Assembly (NCBI GenBank): GCA_964462675.1
Contig: CAYWYS010000003.1
Location: 62,001-126,000 of the forward strand
Reading direction: 5' to 3'
From: XN24 sp964462675
GTDB lineage: Bacteria; Pseudomonadota; Gammaproteobacteria; Steroidobacterales; XN24
Length of the DNA: 64,000 bases
Of the stretch, positions 54,322 through 63,628 are shown piece after piece. A program made the position numbers and the translations under genes. The notes under the pieces are model-generated. The model did not search any database. It was not told the origin of the DNA and saw nothing but the letters and a program-made list of their open reading frames with translations. Position 1 is the stretch's first letter, and each line of letters starts with the position of its first letter.

Positions 54322-56280
54322 TCAGCCGGCCCGCCGGCGCACCACGTAGGCGGGAAACGTGCCGTAGCGCTTCGCCCAGTCGAGTTCCTTGACGTACTCG
54401 CAACGAAAGCCGGTGACCCCGTCGAGCGCGGCCAGCGCTGCGAAGGCCTCGCTCGCATAGACGCTGCCGGCAGGCGTCCTTGGCTCGAGCCGCGCCGCGC
54501 GGCTGACATGCGTGCCGCAGCATTTCGGCAGGCCCGTGACCGGATCGCTGGTCACGTGCACCGGTCCGGCATGCAGCGCGAAGCGCATCGTCAGGGCTTG
54601 CGCGAAGCCCAGCGCCTGCCAGTCGGTGGCGGCAATCTGCTCAAGCAGATCGAGCGCGAACAGGCCGGCGGCCCCGACGCTCTCGAAGGCGAGAAACAGC
54701 CCGTCGCCCCAGGTCTCGCGCACCGGCACGGACGCCGCATCACGGTCGACCAGGCGGGCGACGAGCCCGAGGCAGTGCCGCACGAACAGCGGCACCTCGG
54801 CGTCGGTCAACCGGCTGAAGCCAACCGCATCGGCGAACAGCAGCGCCATGACGGTGTCCGGGGTCTGCTCCGTCTGACGCGCCATGCCCGCCATCGGGGG
54901 CACCGACAGCGTCGGCAGGACGCCCGGTGCGTCGCCCTGGGCGGGCGGCGCGGCCTCGATCTGCACGCGGTGGACCGGCAGCCCGTGATCCAGCCAGTGC
55001 CTGACCGCCGTGGCGGTGCCGCCCTGGCCGTCGCCCGTCCTGCCGTCCCACACCGCGAGGGCGACGAGCTCCGTTGCTAGTTCCTGTGCGCGGACCAGGC
55101 CGAGGCCGTGGACCAGGTGGTTCGCATACTCGTAGGCCACGCCGCCATGCAGGGGACGACTGCTCGACGCATACACGACCCGCGACGATGCCAGCACGCG
55201 TTCAAACCGCGCGCGCCAGTCTCCGCTCGAGGCCACCGCCACGCTGTCCGCGACGAACTCATCTTCCTGGTACGGCAGCACGATGTGGGCTTCCCCGCCC
55301 AGTTCCTTGATCGCCTCGAGAAACAGCAGGTCTCCGCCGCAGGCTGCCGAGGAGAATCCGATCAAGCCGTTGTGCTCGACCAGCCAGGCCCGGATCGAGT
55401 TGTAGACGGCCGACTCCAGCCGCGGCGGAAAGCGCGGCTGCGCCCTGTCCGCGGCATCGATCATGTGACCGGAGAACAGCACGACGCTGGGCACGGGCAG
55501 CCATTGGTCAACGGCCGTTGCATCGCGGCCGAGCCGCTCGAGCAGCAGCCGCGCATGCCGGCGCGTCGAGTTCAGATCCCCGAAGCGCCGTCGGCCGCGC
55601 TCGCCGGCCCGCCGATACCACGCCTCGGCCTCGGACCAGGCCGACATGCAGAGCGCCGCCTCGCCCAGCGTCGCGAGCACCCAGTAGCGATCCGGGTGAT
55701 CATCGGGCAGACGCTCGAGCTCCGCCGCGCAAGCGGTCGCGACTTGCCGCGCGACCGCCAGCGACTGTCCCTGGTCGCCGAGCAACGCGGCGAGCATGGC
55801 GACGTTGATGCCGGTCCAGTAGCTGCCGCCGCGCGCGTAGGCTTCGGCATACAGGCGCAGCGCCGCGTCCAGGTACCTGCGCCCGGCGGCGCCCGCCGCG
55901 TCGAGGCCGAGATCCTTGTGGGTGCGCGCGAGCACGGCGACGGTGTCGTCCTCGAGGTGACCCTCGAGCCGCAACGCCTCCAGCACGCTGTTGGCTTCCC
56001 CGGTATGCCCGCTGCGCGCCAGCGCCAGGCCCTGGGCCTGGCGCAGTCCGACATGGCCGGCGAAGGCGTCGAGCCCCTCGGCCGCCACTTCGAGGCCAAG
56101 CAGCGGTGCGCCGATCTCGATGAATGCCCGTGCCAGCGCGACATACACGACTGGCGAGACGACCCAGCCGAATCCAGGATCCCGCCGCTGGTGCCACAGG
56201 ACCAGCAGCGCCGCAAGGTCTCGCCTCGCCCGTGCGATGCGTGCCAGGAACGCACGCTCCCCGTCTGCGCCACTCACCAT
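54322..56280 (-). CDS. TPR / SLOG-like / class III nucleotide cyclase protein
   Basis: 652 residues. Residues 1-255 are helical repeats like the TRAFs-binding/DUF4071 region. Residues 264-345 look like a Rossmann-type SLOG domain (VVLFSGHMID, SSAACGGDLLFLEA, HIVLPYQEDEFVADSV). Residues about 478-600 form a class III cyclase: metal aspartates D484 (LLFADAVGFS) and D526 (TWGDG), arginine R597. The base-recognition pair reads E523 and a Cys at C587/C588, as in guanylate cyclases, while the transition-state Asn is replaced by Ser593. No membrane helix. Divergent from the STAND gene at 56377. Catalysis is unproven. Confidence 0.8.
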   Translation of the reverse strand: MVSGADGERAFLARIARARRDLAALLVLWHQRRDPGFGWVVSPVVYVALARAFIEIGAPLLGLEVAAEGLDAFAGHVGLRQAQGLALARSGHTGEANSVLEALRLEGHLEDDTVAVLARTHKDLGLDAAGAAGRRYLDAALRLYAEAYARGGSYWTGINVAMLAALLGDQGQSLAVARQVATACAAELERLPDDHPDRYWVLATLGEAALCMSAWSEAEAWYRRAGERGRRRFGDLNSTRRHARLLLERLGRDATAVDQWLPVPSVVLFSGHMIDAADRAQPRFPPRLESAVYNSIRAWLVEHNGLIGFSSAACGGDLLFLEAIKELGGEAHIVLPYQEDEFVADSVAVASSGDWRARFERVLASSRVVYASSSRPLHGGVAYEYANHLVHGLGLVRAQELATELVALAVWDGRTGDGQGGTATAVRHWLDHGLPVHRVQIEAAPPAQGDAPGVLPTLSVPPMAGMARQTEQTPDTVMALLFADAVGFSRLTDAEVPLFVRHCLGLVARLVDRDAASVPVRETWGDGLFLAFESVGAAGLFALDLLEQIAATDWQALGFAQALTMRFALHAGPVHVTSDPVTGLPKCCGTHVSRAARLEPRTPAGSVYASEAFAALAALDGVTGFRCEYVKELDWAKRYGTFPAYVVRRRAG

Positions 56281-56327
56281 TCGCCATCTTCCTGCCCGCA
56301 GTCCGGGGCTTGCTTGCTGCGCTCGCC

Positions 56328-56347
56328 GCGCTAGGTCATCCTAGCGC
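56328..56347. promoter_or_regulatory. Inverted repeat in the cyclase-STAND divergent promoter
   Basis: GCGCTAGG and CCTAGCGC, 8-bp arms with a four-base spacer, in the 96-base gap between the two divergent genes. A likely shared operator; no regulator gene is adjacent. Confidence 0.5.
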
Positions 56348-56376
56348 CCACGCCGGACCGGGGGCCGGCGCACAGC

Positions 56377-59300
56377 ATGGCTGAAATCAACACAATCCGC
56401 ATCTTCATCTCGTCGCCGGGCGACGTCTTCGAGGAGCGAACCCTGGCGCAACGCGTCATCGAGCGCGTGCAGGCCGAGTTCGCCGGTCGCGCCGTGCTCG
56501 AGCCGGTGTTCTGGGAGCACGAGCCGCTGCTCGCGACCGACACCTTCCAGACGCAGATCACCAGGCCGTCGGAGGCGGACATCATGGTCGCCATCCTCTG
56601 GTCGCGCCTTGGCACCCGGCTGCCGAAGGACTTCACGCGCAAGGACGGCAGTCGCTACGAGTCCGGTACGGAGTTCGAGTTCGAGGATGCGGTCGAGGGA
56701 TTCCAGGCGCACGGCAAGCCGCAGCTGCTGGTGTATCGCAAGACGGCCAAGGCCTCGGTGCAGCTGGACGATGAAAAAGCGCTGATGGATCGCATCGACC
56801 AGAAACGCAAGCTCGACGGCTTCATTGCAAACTGGTTCCATCACAACGAGGACGGCAGCCTCAAGGCTGCCTTCCACCCCTTCGAGTCGCCCAGCGAGTT
56901 CGAGCAGGTGCTCGAGCGCCACCTGCGCAAAATGGTGCTGCGGGCCCTGCCGGACTCCGGGCGCCACGAGGACTCCGCCGCAGCCGTCTGGAAGAAAGGC
57001 TCGCCGTTCCGCGGCCTGCAGAGCTTTCATTACGAGCATGCGCCGATCTTCTTCGGCCGAACCCGCGCGATCGGCGACGTGCTGGAGCTGCTGCGCCGGC
57101 AGGCTGCGGCAGGCCGTGCCTTCGTGCTGATCCTCGGCATGAGCGGCGGCGGCAAGTCCTCGCTGGCGCGCGCCGGAGTGCTGCCGATGCTGACCCAGCC
57201 GGGCGTCATCGAAGGCATCGGGCTTTGGCGCCGCGCGGTGTTCCGGCCCAGCGACGTGCGCGGCGACCTGTTCGTCGGCCTGGCGTCGGCGCTGCTGCGC
57301 GAACCCGGGCTGCGCCTCGACGACACCGACGCCGAGGAACTCGCCGAGGTCTTGAAGACATCGCCCGCGGCGGCCGTGACCCTGATCAAGACGGCCCTGA
57401 AACGGGACGCGGCCGAGCAGTCGACGCGCACTGCGGACCGGCGCCCGCCGGAAACACGCCTCGCGCTGGTCATCGACCAGATGGAGGAAATCTTCACCCA
57501 GGACTGGGTCAGCGCGCAGGATCGCGAGCGCTTCATCGACACCATCGACGTGCTGGCGCGCTGCGGCCGCGTGTGGGTCGTCGCAACCTTCCGCGCCGAC
57601 ATGTACCCGCGCTGCGCCTCCCTGCCGAAGCTGGTGGCGCTCAAGGAAGGCGCGGGACAGTACGACCTGATGCCGCCGACCGCGACCGAGATCGGCCAGA
57701 TGGTACGCTTGCCGACGCGCGCCGCCGGCCTGCGCTTCGAGGAGGACTTCGCGACCAACGAGCGGCTCGACGACATGCTGCGCGACGCGGCCGCCGCGCG
57801 GCCTGAATTGCTGCCCTTGCTGCAGTTCACGCTCGAGGAACTCTACCAGCGGCGGCGCGCCGATGGCACGCTGACGCTCGAGGCCTACCAGGAACTCGGC
57901 GGGGTCGAAGGCTCGCTGGCGCGGCGCGCGGAAACCGTCTTTGAACAGCTGCCGCGCGAAGTCCAGGCAGCGCTGCCGCGGGTGCTCGACGCGCTGATTC
58001 ACATTCGCCGCGAAGGCCAGGAGGCGATCGGCCGGCGGCGCGCCCGGCGGGAGGATTTCGACACGCCTACGACGCGTGACCTCGTCAATGCCTTTATCGA
58101 TGCGCGGCTGTTCGTCACCGAGCTCGACGACGACGGCCAGGCCTCGGTGATGGTCACGCACGAGGCGCTGCTGTGGCACTGGCCGCGCGTCAAGGAATGG
58201 ATCGAGCAGAACCGCGAGAACCTGCGGGTCCACAGCCGCATCAATGCCGCGGCGGAGCGCTGGATTCGCGATCACCGCAATGCCGACCTGCTGTTGCCGC
58301 CGGGCAAGCCTCTCGGGGAGGCCAAGGCGCTGCTGGACAGCCATGCGGCCCTGACCAGCTACGAGTCCGCGTTCATCCAGGCATCCATCGCCGCGGCCCG
58401 CAAGCGCCAGTTCATCAAGCAAGGCATCGTCACCGCGCTCGGCGTGCTGGCGCTGCTCGCGACGCTCGCGGCCATGTTCGCCAACCACCAGCGCGATCTC
58501 GCGAACGAGGCACGGGCCCGCGCCGAGATCGAGGCTGAGACCGCCAAGCAGACGACCGGCTTCATGGTAGGCCTGTTCGAGGTGTCCGATCCTGGCGAGG
58601 CGCGTGGCAACACCATCACGGCGCGCGAAATCATGGACCGCGGCGCCAGCAGGATCGAGCGGGAGCTGACGATGCAGCCGGCGATCCAGGCGACGTTGAT
58701 GGAAACCATGGGCACCGTCTATACCAGTCTCGGGCTGTACGACCAGGCCGCGCCGTTGTTGCAGGCATCGCTGGAGAAGCGCGCGGCGCTGTACGGCAAC
58801 CAACATGCCGAGGTCGCCCGCTCGCTGGACCGGCTCGGCGAGGTCATGAAACTCAAGGCGGAATACGAGCCGGCGGAACGGATGTATCGCGAGGCGCTGG
58901 CCTTGCGGCGCCGCTTGCTCGGCAATGAGCACGTCGACACGGCACGCAGCATCTACGAGCTTGCCGACCTGCTTGGCCGCAAGGGCGACTATGCGGAAGC
59001 CGAACCGCTGTTCCGGGAAGCGCTGGACCTGCACCGCCAGCTCCGCGGCGAACGCAGCATGGAGACGGCGAGGAGCCTCGAAGGGCTCGCATTGAACCTG
59101 TACGACCAGGGCGACTTCACGGCCGCCGTCGCCTTGCTCAGGGATGCCGTCGCGATCCAGCGCGAACTGCACGACGGGCCGCACCCGGATCTCGCCCAGG
59201 CGGTGAACAACCTGGGCTTCGTCGTCAGCGAGCTCGGCGAGTACGAGGAATCGGAGCAGTTGTTCCGCGAGGCCCTGGCGATGAAGCGCGTGTTGTACCC

Positions 59301-60048
59301 CGGCGACGCCCATCCCGAGATCGCGATGGGCATGAACAATGTCGCCTTCGTGCTGCACGACCAGCGCAAGTACGAGGCGGCCGAGGCGCTGTACCGGGAG
59401 GCCATCGCCATGCAGCGCAAGCTGCTCGGCGACAACCATCCCGACGTCGCGATGGGACTGAACAATCTCGCCTTCCTGACGCACGAGAAAGGCGATCTCG
59501 AAGGCGCCATCGCGATTGCGCGCCAGTCGCTCGACATCTACCGGCAGGCGGTCGGCGAAGAGCATCCCCTGGTCGCCCGCAGCATGAATAACCTGGCCAT
59601 GTGGCAGATGGAAGATCGTGACTTCGCCGCCGCCGAACCGCTGTTGCGGGACGCGCTCGAGCTTCGCCGCCGGCTGCTCGGGCCGGAGCACGCGGATGTC
59701 GCCGCCAGCATGACGCTGCTCGCCGGGCTGCTGATCGATACCGACCGCTTCGAGGAAGCGCTGCCGCTCGCGACCGAGGCCAAGGCAATCTCGCTGGCCG
59801 CGTTCGCGCCTGATCACTGGCGCACGGCCAGCGCCGCGAGCGCCGAGGGCGCCGCGCTGGCCGGACTGCTGCGGCACGAGGAAGCCGAGGGTTTGTTGCT
59901 CGCCGGTTACGCGATCCTGAGCAGCGACACCGGCACGCTGCCCTATTACGTCTCAAGCAGCCGGCGCTGGCTGGCTGAGCTCTACGAGGCGCTCGGCCGG
60001 CCGCGCGAAGCCGCCAGGTACGCCCCCCCGCAGGGCGCGGGCGGTTGA
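56377..60048 (+). CDS. DUF4062 / STAND NTPase / transmembrane / TPR signalling protein
   Basis: 1223 residues. Order: DUF4062 domain (1-185; IRIFISSPGDVFEERTLA, TIR-like), STAND NTPase (215-640) with Walker A G254MSGGGKSS, Walker B VIDQMEEIF near 365-374 and a VATFRADMY sensor, a winged-helix-like region, one membrane helix (682-703), and about ten kinesin-light-chain-type TPRs (770-1180; 42-residue period with NNLG/NNLA and Y-EAE/LYREAL). STAND proteins are conformational switches in immunity and signalling. Here the helix puts TPRs and NTPase on opposite sides of the membrane. It shares a gap with the cyclase gene. The effector domain, if any, is DUF4062. Confidence 0.85.
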   Translation: MAEINTIRIFISSPGDVFEERTLAQRVIERVQAEFAGRAVLEPVFWEHEPLLATDTFQTQITRPSEADIMVAILWSRLGTRLPKDFTRKDGSRYESGTEFEFEDAVEGFQAHGKPQLLVYRKTAKASVQLDDEKALMDRIDQKRKLDGFIANWFHHNEDGSLKAAFHPFESPSEFEQVLERHLRKMVLRALPDSGRHEDSAAAVWKKGSPFRGLQSFHYEHAPIFFGRTRAIGDVLELLRRQAAAGRAFVLILGMSGGGKSSLARAGVLPMLTQPGVIEGIGLWRRAVFRPSDVRGDLFVGLASALLREPGLRLDDTDAEELAEVLKTSPAAAVTLIKTALKRDAAEQSTRTADRRPPETRLALVIDQMEEIFTQDWVSAQDRERFIDTIDVLARCGRVWVVATFRADMYPRCASLPKLVALKEGAGQYDLMPPTATEIGQMVRLPTRAAGLRFEEDFATNERLDDMLRDAAAARPELLPLLQFTLEELYQRRRADGTLTLEAYQELGGVEGSLARRAETVFEQLPREVQAALPRVLDALIHIRREGQEAIGRRRARREDFDTPTTRDLVNAFIDARLFVTELDDDGQASVMVTHEALLWHWPRVKEWIEQNRENLRVHSRINAAAERWIRDHRNADLLLPPGKPLGEAKALLDSHAALTSYESAFIQASIAAARKRQFIKQGIVTALGVLALLATLAAMFANHQRDLANEARARAEIEAETAKQTTGFMVGLFEVSDPGEARGNTITAREIMDRGASRIERELTMQPAIQATLMETMGTVYTSLGLYDQAAPLLQASLEKRAALYGNQHAEVARSLDRLGEVMKLKAEYEPAERMYREALALRRRLLGNEHVDTARSIYELADLLGRKGDYAEAEPLFREALDLHRQLRGERSMETARSLEGLALNLYDQGDFTAAVALLRDAVAIQRELHDGPHPDLAQAVNNLGFVVSELGEYEESEQLFREALAMKRVLYPGDAHPEIAMGMNNVAFVLHDQRKYEAAEALYREAIAMQRKLLGDNHPDVAMGLNNLAFLTHEKGDLEGAIAIARQSLDIYRQAVGEEHPLVARSMNNLAMWQMEDRDFAAAEPLLRDALELRRRLLGPEHADVAASMTLLAGLLIDTDRFEEALPLATEAKAISLAAFAPDHWRTASAASAEGAALAGLLRHEEAEGLLLAGYAILSSDTGTLPYYVSSSRRWLAELYEALGRPREAARYAPPQGAGG

Positions 60049-60198
60049 CATAATCACCCCCTAAGTTACTGAATTTGCTACAGGGTCCGTTCCAGCGTAT
60101 CGTGGCTCGACTGCGCTCACCGGCCCGGAACACAAGGGCCGGGCGTGCAGTGGTCGCCGGCGTGCCGGCGTGCTGCACTGCTTGAGAGGGGAGTTTCG

Positions 60199-61647
60199 AT
60201 GAAGATTCACTCGTTGGCCGGGATTGCTGCAATCCTGGCGTCGGCCCTCGTGCCGACAGTGCTTTTTGCCGCACCAGTGTTTGGCCCAGTCGTCGAATTC
60301 GACGGCCGTCATTACCAGGTGGTCAAGGAGAACGGCATCAGCTGGCATACCGCGAAAGGGATTGCTGAGAGCCAGGTTTACGACGGCGTCACCGGCCACC
60401 TCGCGACGCTGACCTCGCAGGCCGAGGACGAGTTCGTCGACCAGTTGCGACGCAAGGGCGGCCTGTCCCGCCCTGAAGTCTGGGTCGGCGGATTCCAGCA
60501 GGAGTGCACGCCGAAGGCGGCCGGCTGCGGCTGGCAATGGCTGAACGGCGAGGGTCCGATTTCCACGCCCCAGGTACCGCTGCTGTCCTACTCGAACTGG
60601 CTGCCGGACGAGCCAAACGACAATACTGGTCCCGGCAGCGAGCAGCATGTCGCCATCGGCCTCCGCAACGAGTTCGGCTGGAACGACGAAGGCGCGCTCG
60701 GCAACATCGGCGGCTTCGTCATCGAGTACGACACCGCGAGGATCGTCGAACCGAGTGAATGCATCGATGGCGACGGCTGCGAGACGACCACCGGCCAGAT
60801 CCTGTTGCTGCCGCCAGTCGAACTCGGGGAGAACGCCGCGATCGGGATTCGGACTTTCGAGTTCACGGATGATCCAGCCCGCTGCGGCGTCGCGCCACTG
60901 ACCCTGTTCGGCGGCAGCGATCCGCGGCCGCCGCTGAAAATTCCGCCGTACTTGTGCGGCTCGCCCAGATTCCTTGTCGTCGAGGTGAATACCCAGGACT
61001 TCGCACTCGCGCAGGGCACTGTACTGGTCGAGAATGAGCCTGCGGAAGCGCTGCCGGGCAACCTGTACGAGTGCGACGGCCCGCTCGCCCAGGATCCGCT
61101 CTTTCCGGACCGGGACCCGCAGCATCGCGATGTCGTGGCATGGCAGGCAACCGACTTCACGACGATGCTCGAGAATGACCTCGGCGCCTCGGTCGACTCG
61201 GCATTTGCCGGGGCGCTCGGCGAGTTCACGTTCGAGTGCGGCAGCTCCCGCGGCAAGATCAAGAGCGCGTCGTACTACGTCATCGGCATGCATATCGACT
61301 TCGGCCCGGGGTTCGACCTGGCGGAGAATGCCGCGGCCAATCACCAGAAGTTCGTGGCGCTGACCCGGTACAAGTTGCTGCTCCTGCGGGCCTCGGTCGT
61401 GGAATCGAGACCGGCCCTGAACGGGGTCGCCTACGCTGTGTTGCGGGCCCTGGTCGACAGCACGATCAAACTCCATGATCGCGGCCGGTTCGACGCGGCT
61501 CTGGCGGGCACCAGGCTGTTCCTGCGCCTGGTCGAGGGTTTTAGTTACGCGACGATCCCTGGCGAGAACTACAACGGCGAGCACCTGATGCGCGGTAGCA
61601 ACCTCCAGTTCATGTACGAGGAGAAGGTGATTCCTTTCGCGCCGTAG
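60199..61647 (+). CDS. Exported C-type lectin-domain protein
   Basis: 482 residues. Signal peptide (residues 1-24, LFAA-P), then a C-type lectin fold (30-190): HLATLTSQAEDEFV, WVGGFQQ, WLPDEPND, and WNDEGALGNIGGFVIEY. EPN and WND are the calcium- and sugar-binding motifs of mannose-type lectins. The C-terminal 280 residues are unassigned and end with ARYKLLLLRA-like helices. GAG-rich ribosome site precedes the ATG at 60199. It starts 150 bases past the STAND gene and is followed by a strong terminator. Ligand unknown. Confidence 0.82.
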   Translation: MKIHSLAGIAAILASALVPTVLFAAPVFGPVVEFDGRHYQVVKENGISWHTAKGIAESQVYDGVTGHLATLTSQAEDEFVDQLRRKGGLSRPEVWVGGFQQECTPKAAGCGWQWLNGEGPISTPQVPLLSYSNWLPDEPNDNTGPGSEQHVAIGLRNEFGWNDEGALGNIGGFVIEYDTARIVEPSECIDGDGCETTTGQILLLPPVELGENAAIGIRTFEFTDDPARCGVAPLTLFGGSDPRPPLKIPPYLCGSPRFLVVEVNTQDFALAQGTVLVENEPAEALPGNLYECDGPLAQDPLFPDRDPQHRDVVAWQATDFTTMLENDLGASVDSAFAGALGEFTFECGSSRGKIKSASYYVIGMHIDFGPGFDLAENAAANHQKFVALTRYKLLLLRASVVESRPALNGVAYAVLRALVDSTIKLHDRGRFDAALAGTRLFLRLVEGFSYATIPGENYNGEHLMRGSNLQFMYEEKVIPFAP

Positions 61648-61695
61648 GCGGAACGCTGCTGCAGCCATCACGCTCACGGCTTACCGCCATCCATC

Positions 61696-61721
61696 AAAGG
61701 GCCCGCAAGGGCCCTTTTTTT
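61696..61721 (+). terminator. Rho-independent terminator after the lectin gene
   Basis: AAAGGGCCC, four-base loop, GGGCCCTTT, then a run of T. A classic intrinsic terminator 49 bases past the stop at 61647. Confidence 0.88.
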
Positions 61722-61763
61722 CAGATCGCTGCAACACGACGCCGATGCAGTAATATCCTTTCG

Positions 61764-63557
61764 ATGACACCGGCACGCCCAGCGACCGCAAGCACGGCGA
61801 TCGGCCACGAAGCAGCGCGCGGCCGCGACGACCGTCTTCCGGCGGACCTCGTGCCGCTCATCGTCGGCGTCACCGGCCACCGGGACCTGGTGCCCGCAGA
61901 GGTCCCGGGCTTGCGCCGCCGCGTGCGCGACTTCCTCGCGGCACTGCAAGCGCAGCATCCCGACCTGCCGCTCGTCGTCATGAGTCCGCTCGCCGAGGGT
62001 GCCGACCGGCTGGTCGCCGAGGAGGCGCGCGGCCTCGGCATTCCGCTGATCGTGCCCCTGCCCTTCCCCGCGGAGCTTTACGAGCGGGATTTCGGGGAGC
62101 CGGACTCGTTGCAGGCCTTCCGTGCATTGTGCGCCGGTGCCGAAGTCGTGGAATTGCCGCTGCTGCCGGGCGACACGCAAGCGACGGTTGCTGACTACGG
62201 GCCACGACGGGATGCGCACTATGCGCGCCTTGGCATCTATCTCTGCGCGCACTGCCACGTACTGCTGGCGATCTGGGATGGCAAACCCTCCGACAAGCTG
62301 GGCGGGACGGCGCAGGTCGTCAGGTTCCATCACTGGGACGAAATGCCCGGCTTCGTGGAGCGCAACGAGGGCCAGCTGCAGATGCTCGCGGAGGACGAGA
62401 GCGATCTCGTCTACCACCTGGTCTGCTCCCGCGACCAGCCGGGCGGCGAGCCGGCCGAGGGTTTCGTGCCGCTGGACGGCTGGTGGTTCACGACCGACGA
62501 GAAGACGCCACGCAGCCGTGTTATGCCCGCCGCGTATCGAGGCATCTTCGAGCGCAGCGCCGAATTCAACCGCGACGTGCGCAAGTACCGTGCGGCCATC
62601 AAGGCCGGCGGCTGGCCGCTGCTGCCTGCTGACGCGCCGGCGACCGTCGTACCGGTCGCCGCGCCGGTGAACGCCATGTTCATGGCTGCGGACTGGCTCG
62701 CCATTCATTTCCAGTCCCAGGTCACGCGCGCCTTGCAGACGATCTACCTGCTGGCCGCACTGATGGGCCTTGCGTTCATTGCCTACTCGGACCTCCCCGG
62801 CCTGGACCTGATGGTCTATTTCTTCCTCGCGTTTTTTCTCGCCGGCGTGATGCTCTACCGGATTGCCGAGCGCCGCGCCTGGCACCGCAAGTACCTGGAC
62901 TACCGGGCGCTGGCCGAGGGACTGCGCGTGCAGTGCTACTGGGTCGCGGCCGGCGTCACGGCCGGCCGCACGACCAAGTTCGCGCACGACAATTTCCTGC
63001 AGAAGCAGGATGTGGAGCTCGGCTGGATCCGCAACGTCATGCGCTATACCGGCCGCCTGGGCGATATCTCGATGCCGACGCACGCGGGCCTCGAGTTCAC
63101 CCGGCGCGAGTGGGTCGGCGAGCCGCATCCCGGCGGTGGCCAACTCGCCTACTACGAACGCAAGGCCATGGAACGCACCGAGCTGCGCCGCCGCACCGCG
63201 GCCATCGGCAGCTTCTGCCTGTGGGCCGGCATTAGCGTGGCAGCCGTGCTGGCCGCGTTCGGACGCCACCTGCCGGCGACCTCGAAAGACGTGCTGATGG
63301 TCCTGATGGGCGTCCTGCCGTTGCTGGCGGCGATCCGCGAGGCCTACGCACAGAAGCGGGCCGAGAAAGAGCTGATCAAGCAGTACCTGTTCATGGCGCG
63401 GATCTTCCGCAATGCGCGCCGGCAGCTCGATAGCGCCGCATCCGATCAGCTGCGCCGCCAGATCCTGAAGGCGCTGGGCGACGCCGCGCTGGAGGAGCAT
63501 GCACAATGGCTCCTGATGCACCGGGAGCGCCCGCTCGAGCACGGTCGCATGTCCTAG
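61764..63557 (+). CDS. SLOG-like domain protein with four membrane helices (SLATT-like)
   Basis: 597 residues. N-terminal region 28-240 resembles SLOG/LOG-like nucleotide-binding folds: PLIVGVTGHRDLVP, SPLAEGADRLVAEEARGLGIPLIVPLPF, and YLCAHCHVLLAIWDG. Membrane helices lie at about 325-342, 348-366, 482-500 and 506-525, with a conserved soluble loop between the pairs and a helical tail (KRAEKELIKQYLFMARIFRNA), reminiscent of the SLATT two-helix effectors tied to nucleotide-signal systems. The ATG follows the lectin terminator by 42 bases and has only a weak ribosome site. Function unknown. Confidence 0.78.
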   Translation: MTPARPATASTAIGHEAARGRDDRLPADLVPLIVGVTGHRDLVPAEVPGLRRRVRDFLAALQAQHPDLPLVVMSPLAEGADRLVAEEARGLGIPLIVPLPFPAELYERDFGEPDSLQAFRALCAGAEVVELPLLPGDTQATVADYGPRRDAHYARLGIYLCAHCHVLLAIWDGKPSDKLGGTAQVVRFHHWDEMPGFVERNEGQLQMLAEDESDLVYHLVCSRDQPGGEPAEGFVPLDGWWFTTDEKTPRSRVMPAAYRGIFERSAEFNRDVRKYRAAIKAGGWPLLPADAPATVVPVAAPVNAMFMAADWLAIHFQSQVTRALQTIYLLAALMGLAFIAYSDLPGLDLMVYFFLAFFLAGVMLYRIAERRAWHRKYLDYRALAEGLRVQCYWVAAGVTAGRTTKFAHDNFLQKQDVELGWIRNVMRYTGRLGDISMPTHAGLEFTRREWVGEPHPGGGQLAYYERKAMERTELRRRTAAIGSFCLWAGISVAAVLAAFGRHLPATSKDVLMVLMGVLPLLAAIREAYAQKRAEKELIKQYLFMARIFRNARRQLDSAASDQLRRQILKALGDAALEEHAQWLLMHRERPLEHGRMS

Positions 63558-63628
63558 GCGCCGGACGCGCTCGCGCGAACACCACTCGCTGGTCGATACT
63601 AGGCCACCAGGCACCCCGGGGAATCCAC

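Noticed and set aside
56341..59877. A 1178-codon open frame antisense to the STAND gene
   Set aside because: Low-complexity, Arg/Gln/His-rich translation with no domain; a product of high GC and the TPR codon pattern on the other strand.
58730..59960. Long near-repeats in DNA within the STAND gene
   Set aside because: They are explained by tandem TPR coding units, not by a CRISPR or satellite array.
61674..63614. Minus-strand open frame of 646 codons opposite the SLOG-membrane gene
   Set aside because: The plus-strand protein has a clear fold and membrane helices; the opposite frame is compositionally like other GC shadows.
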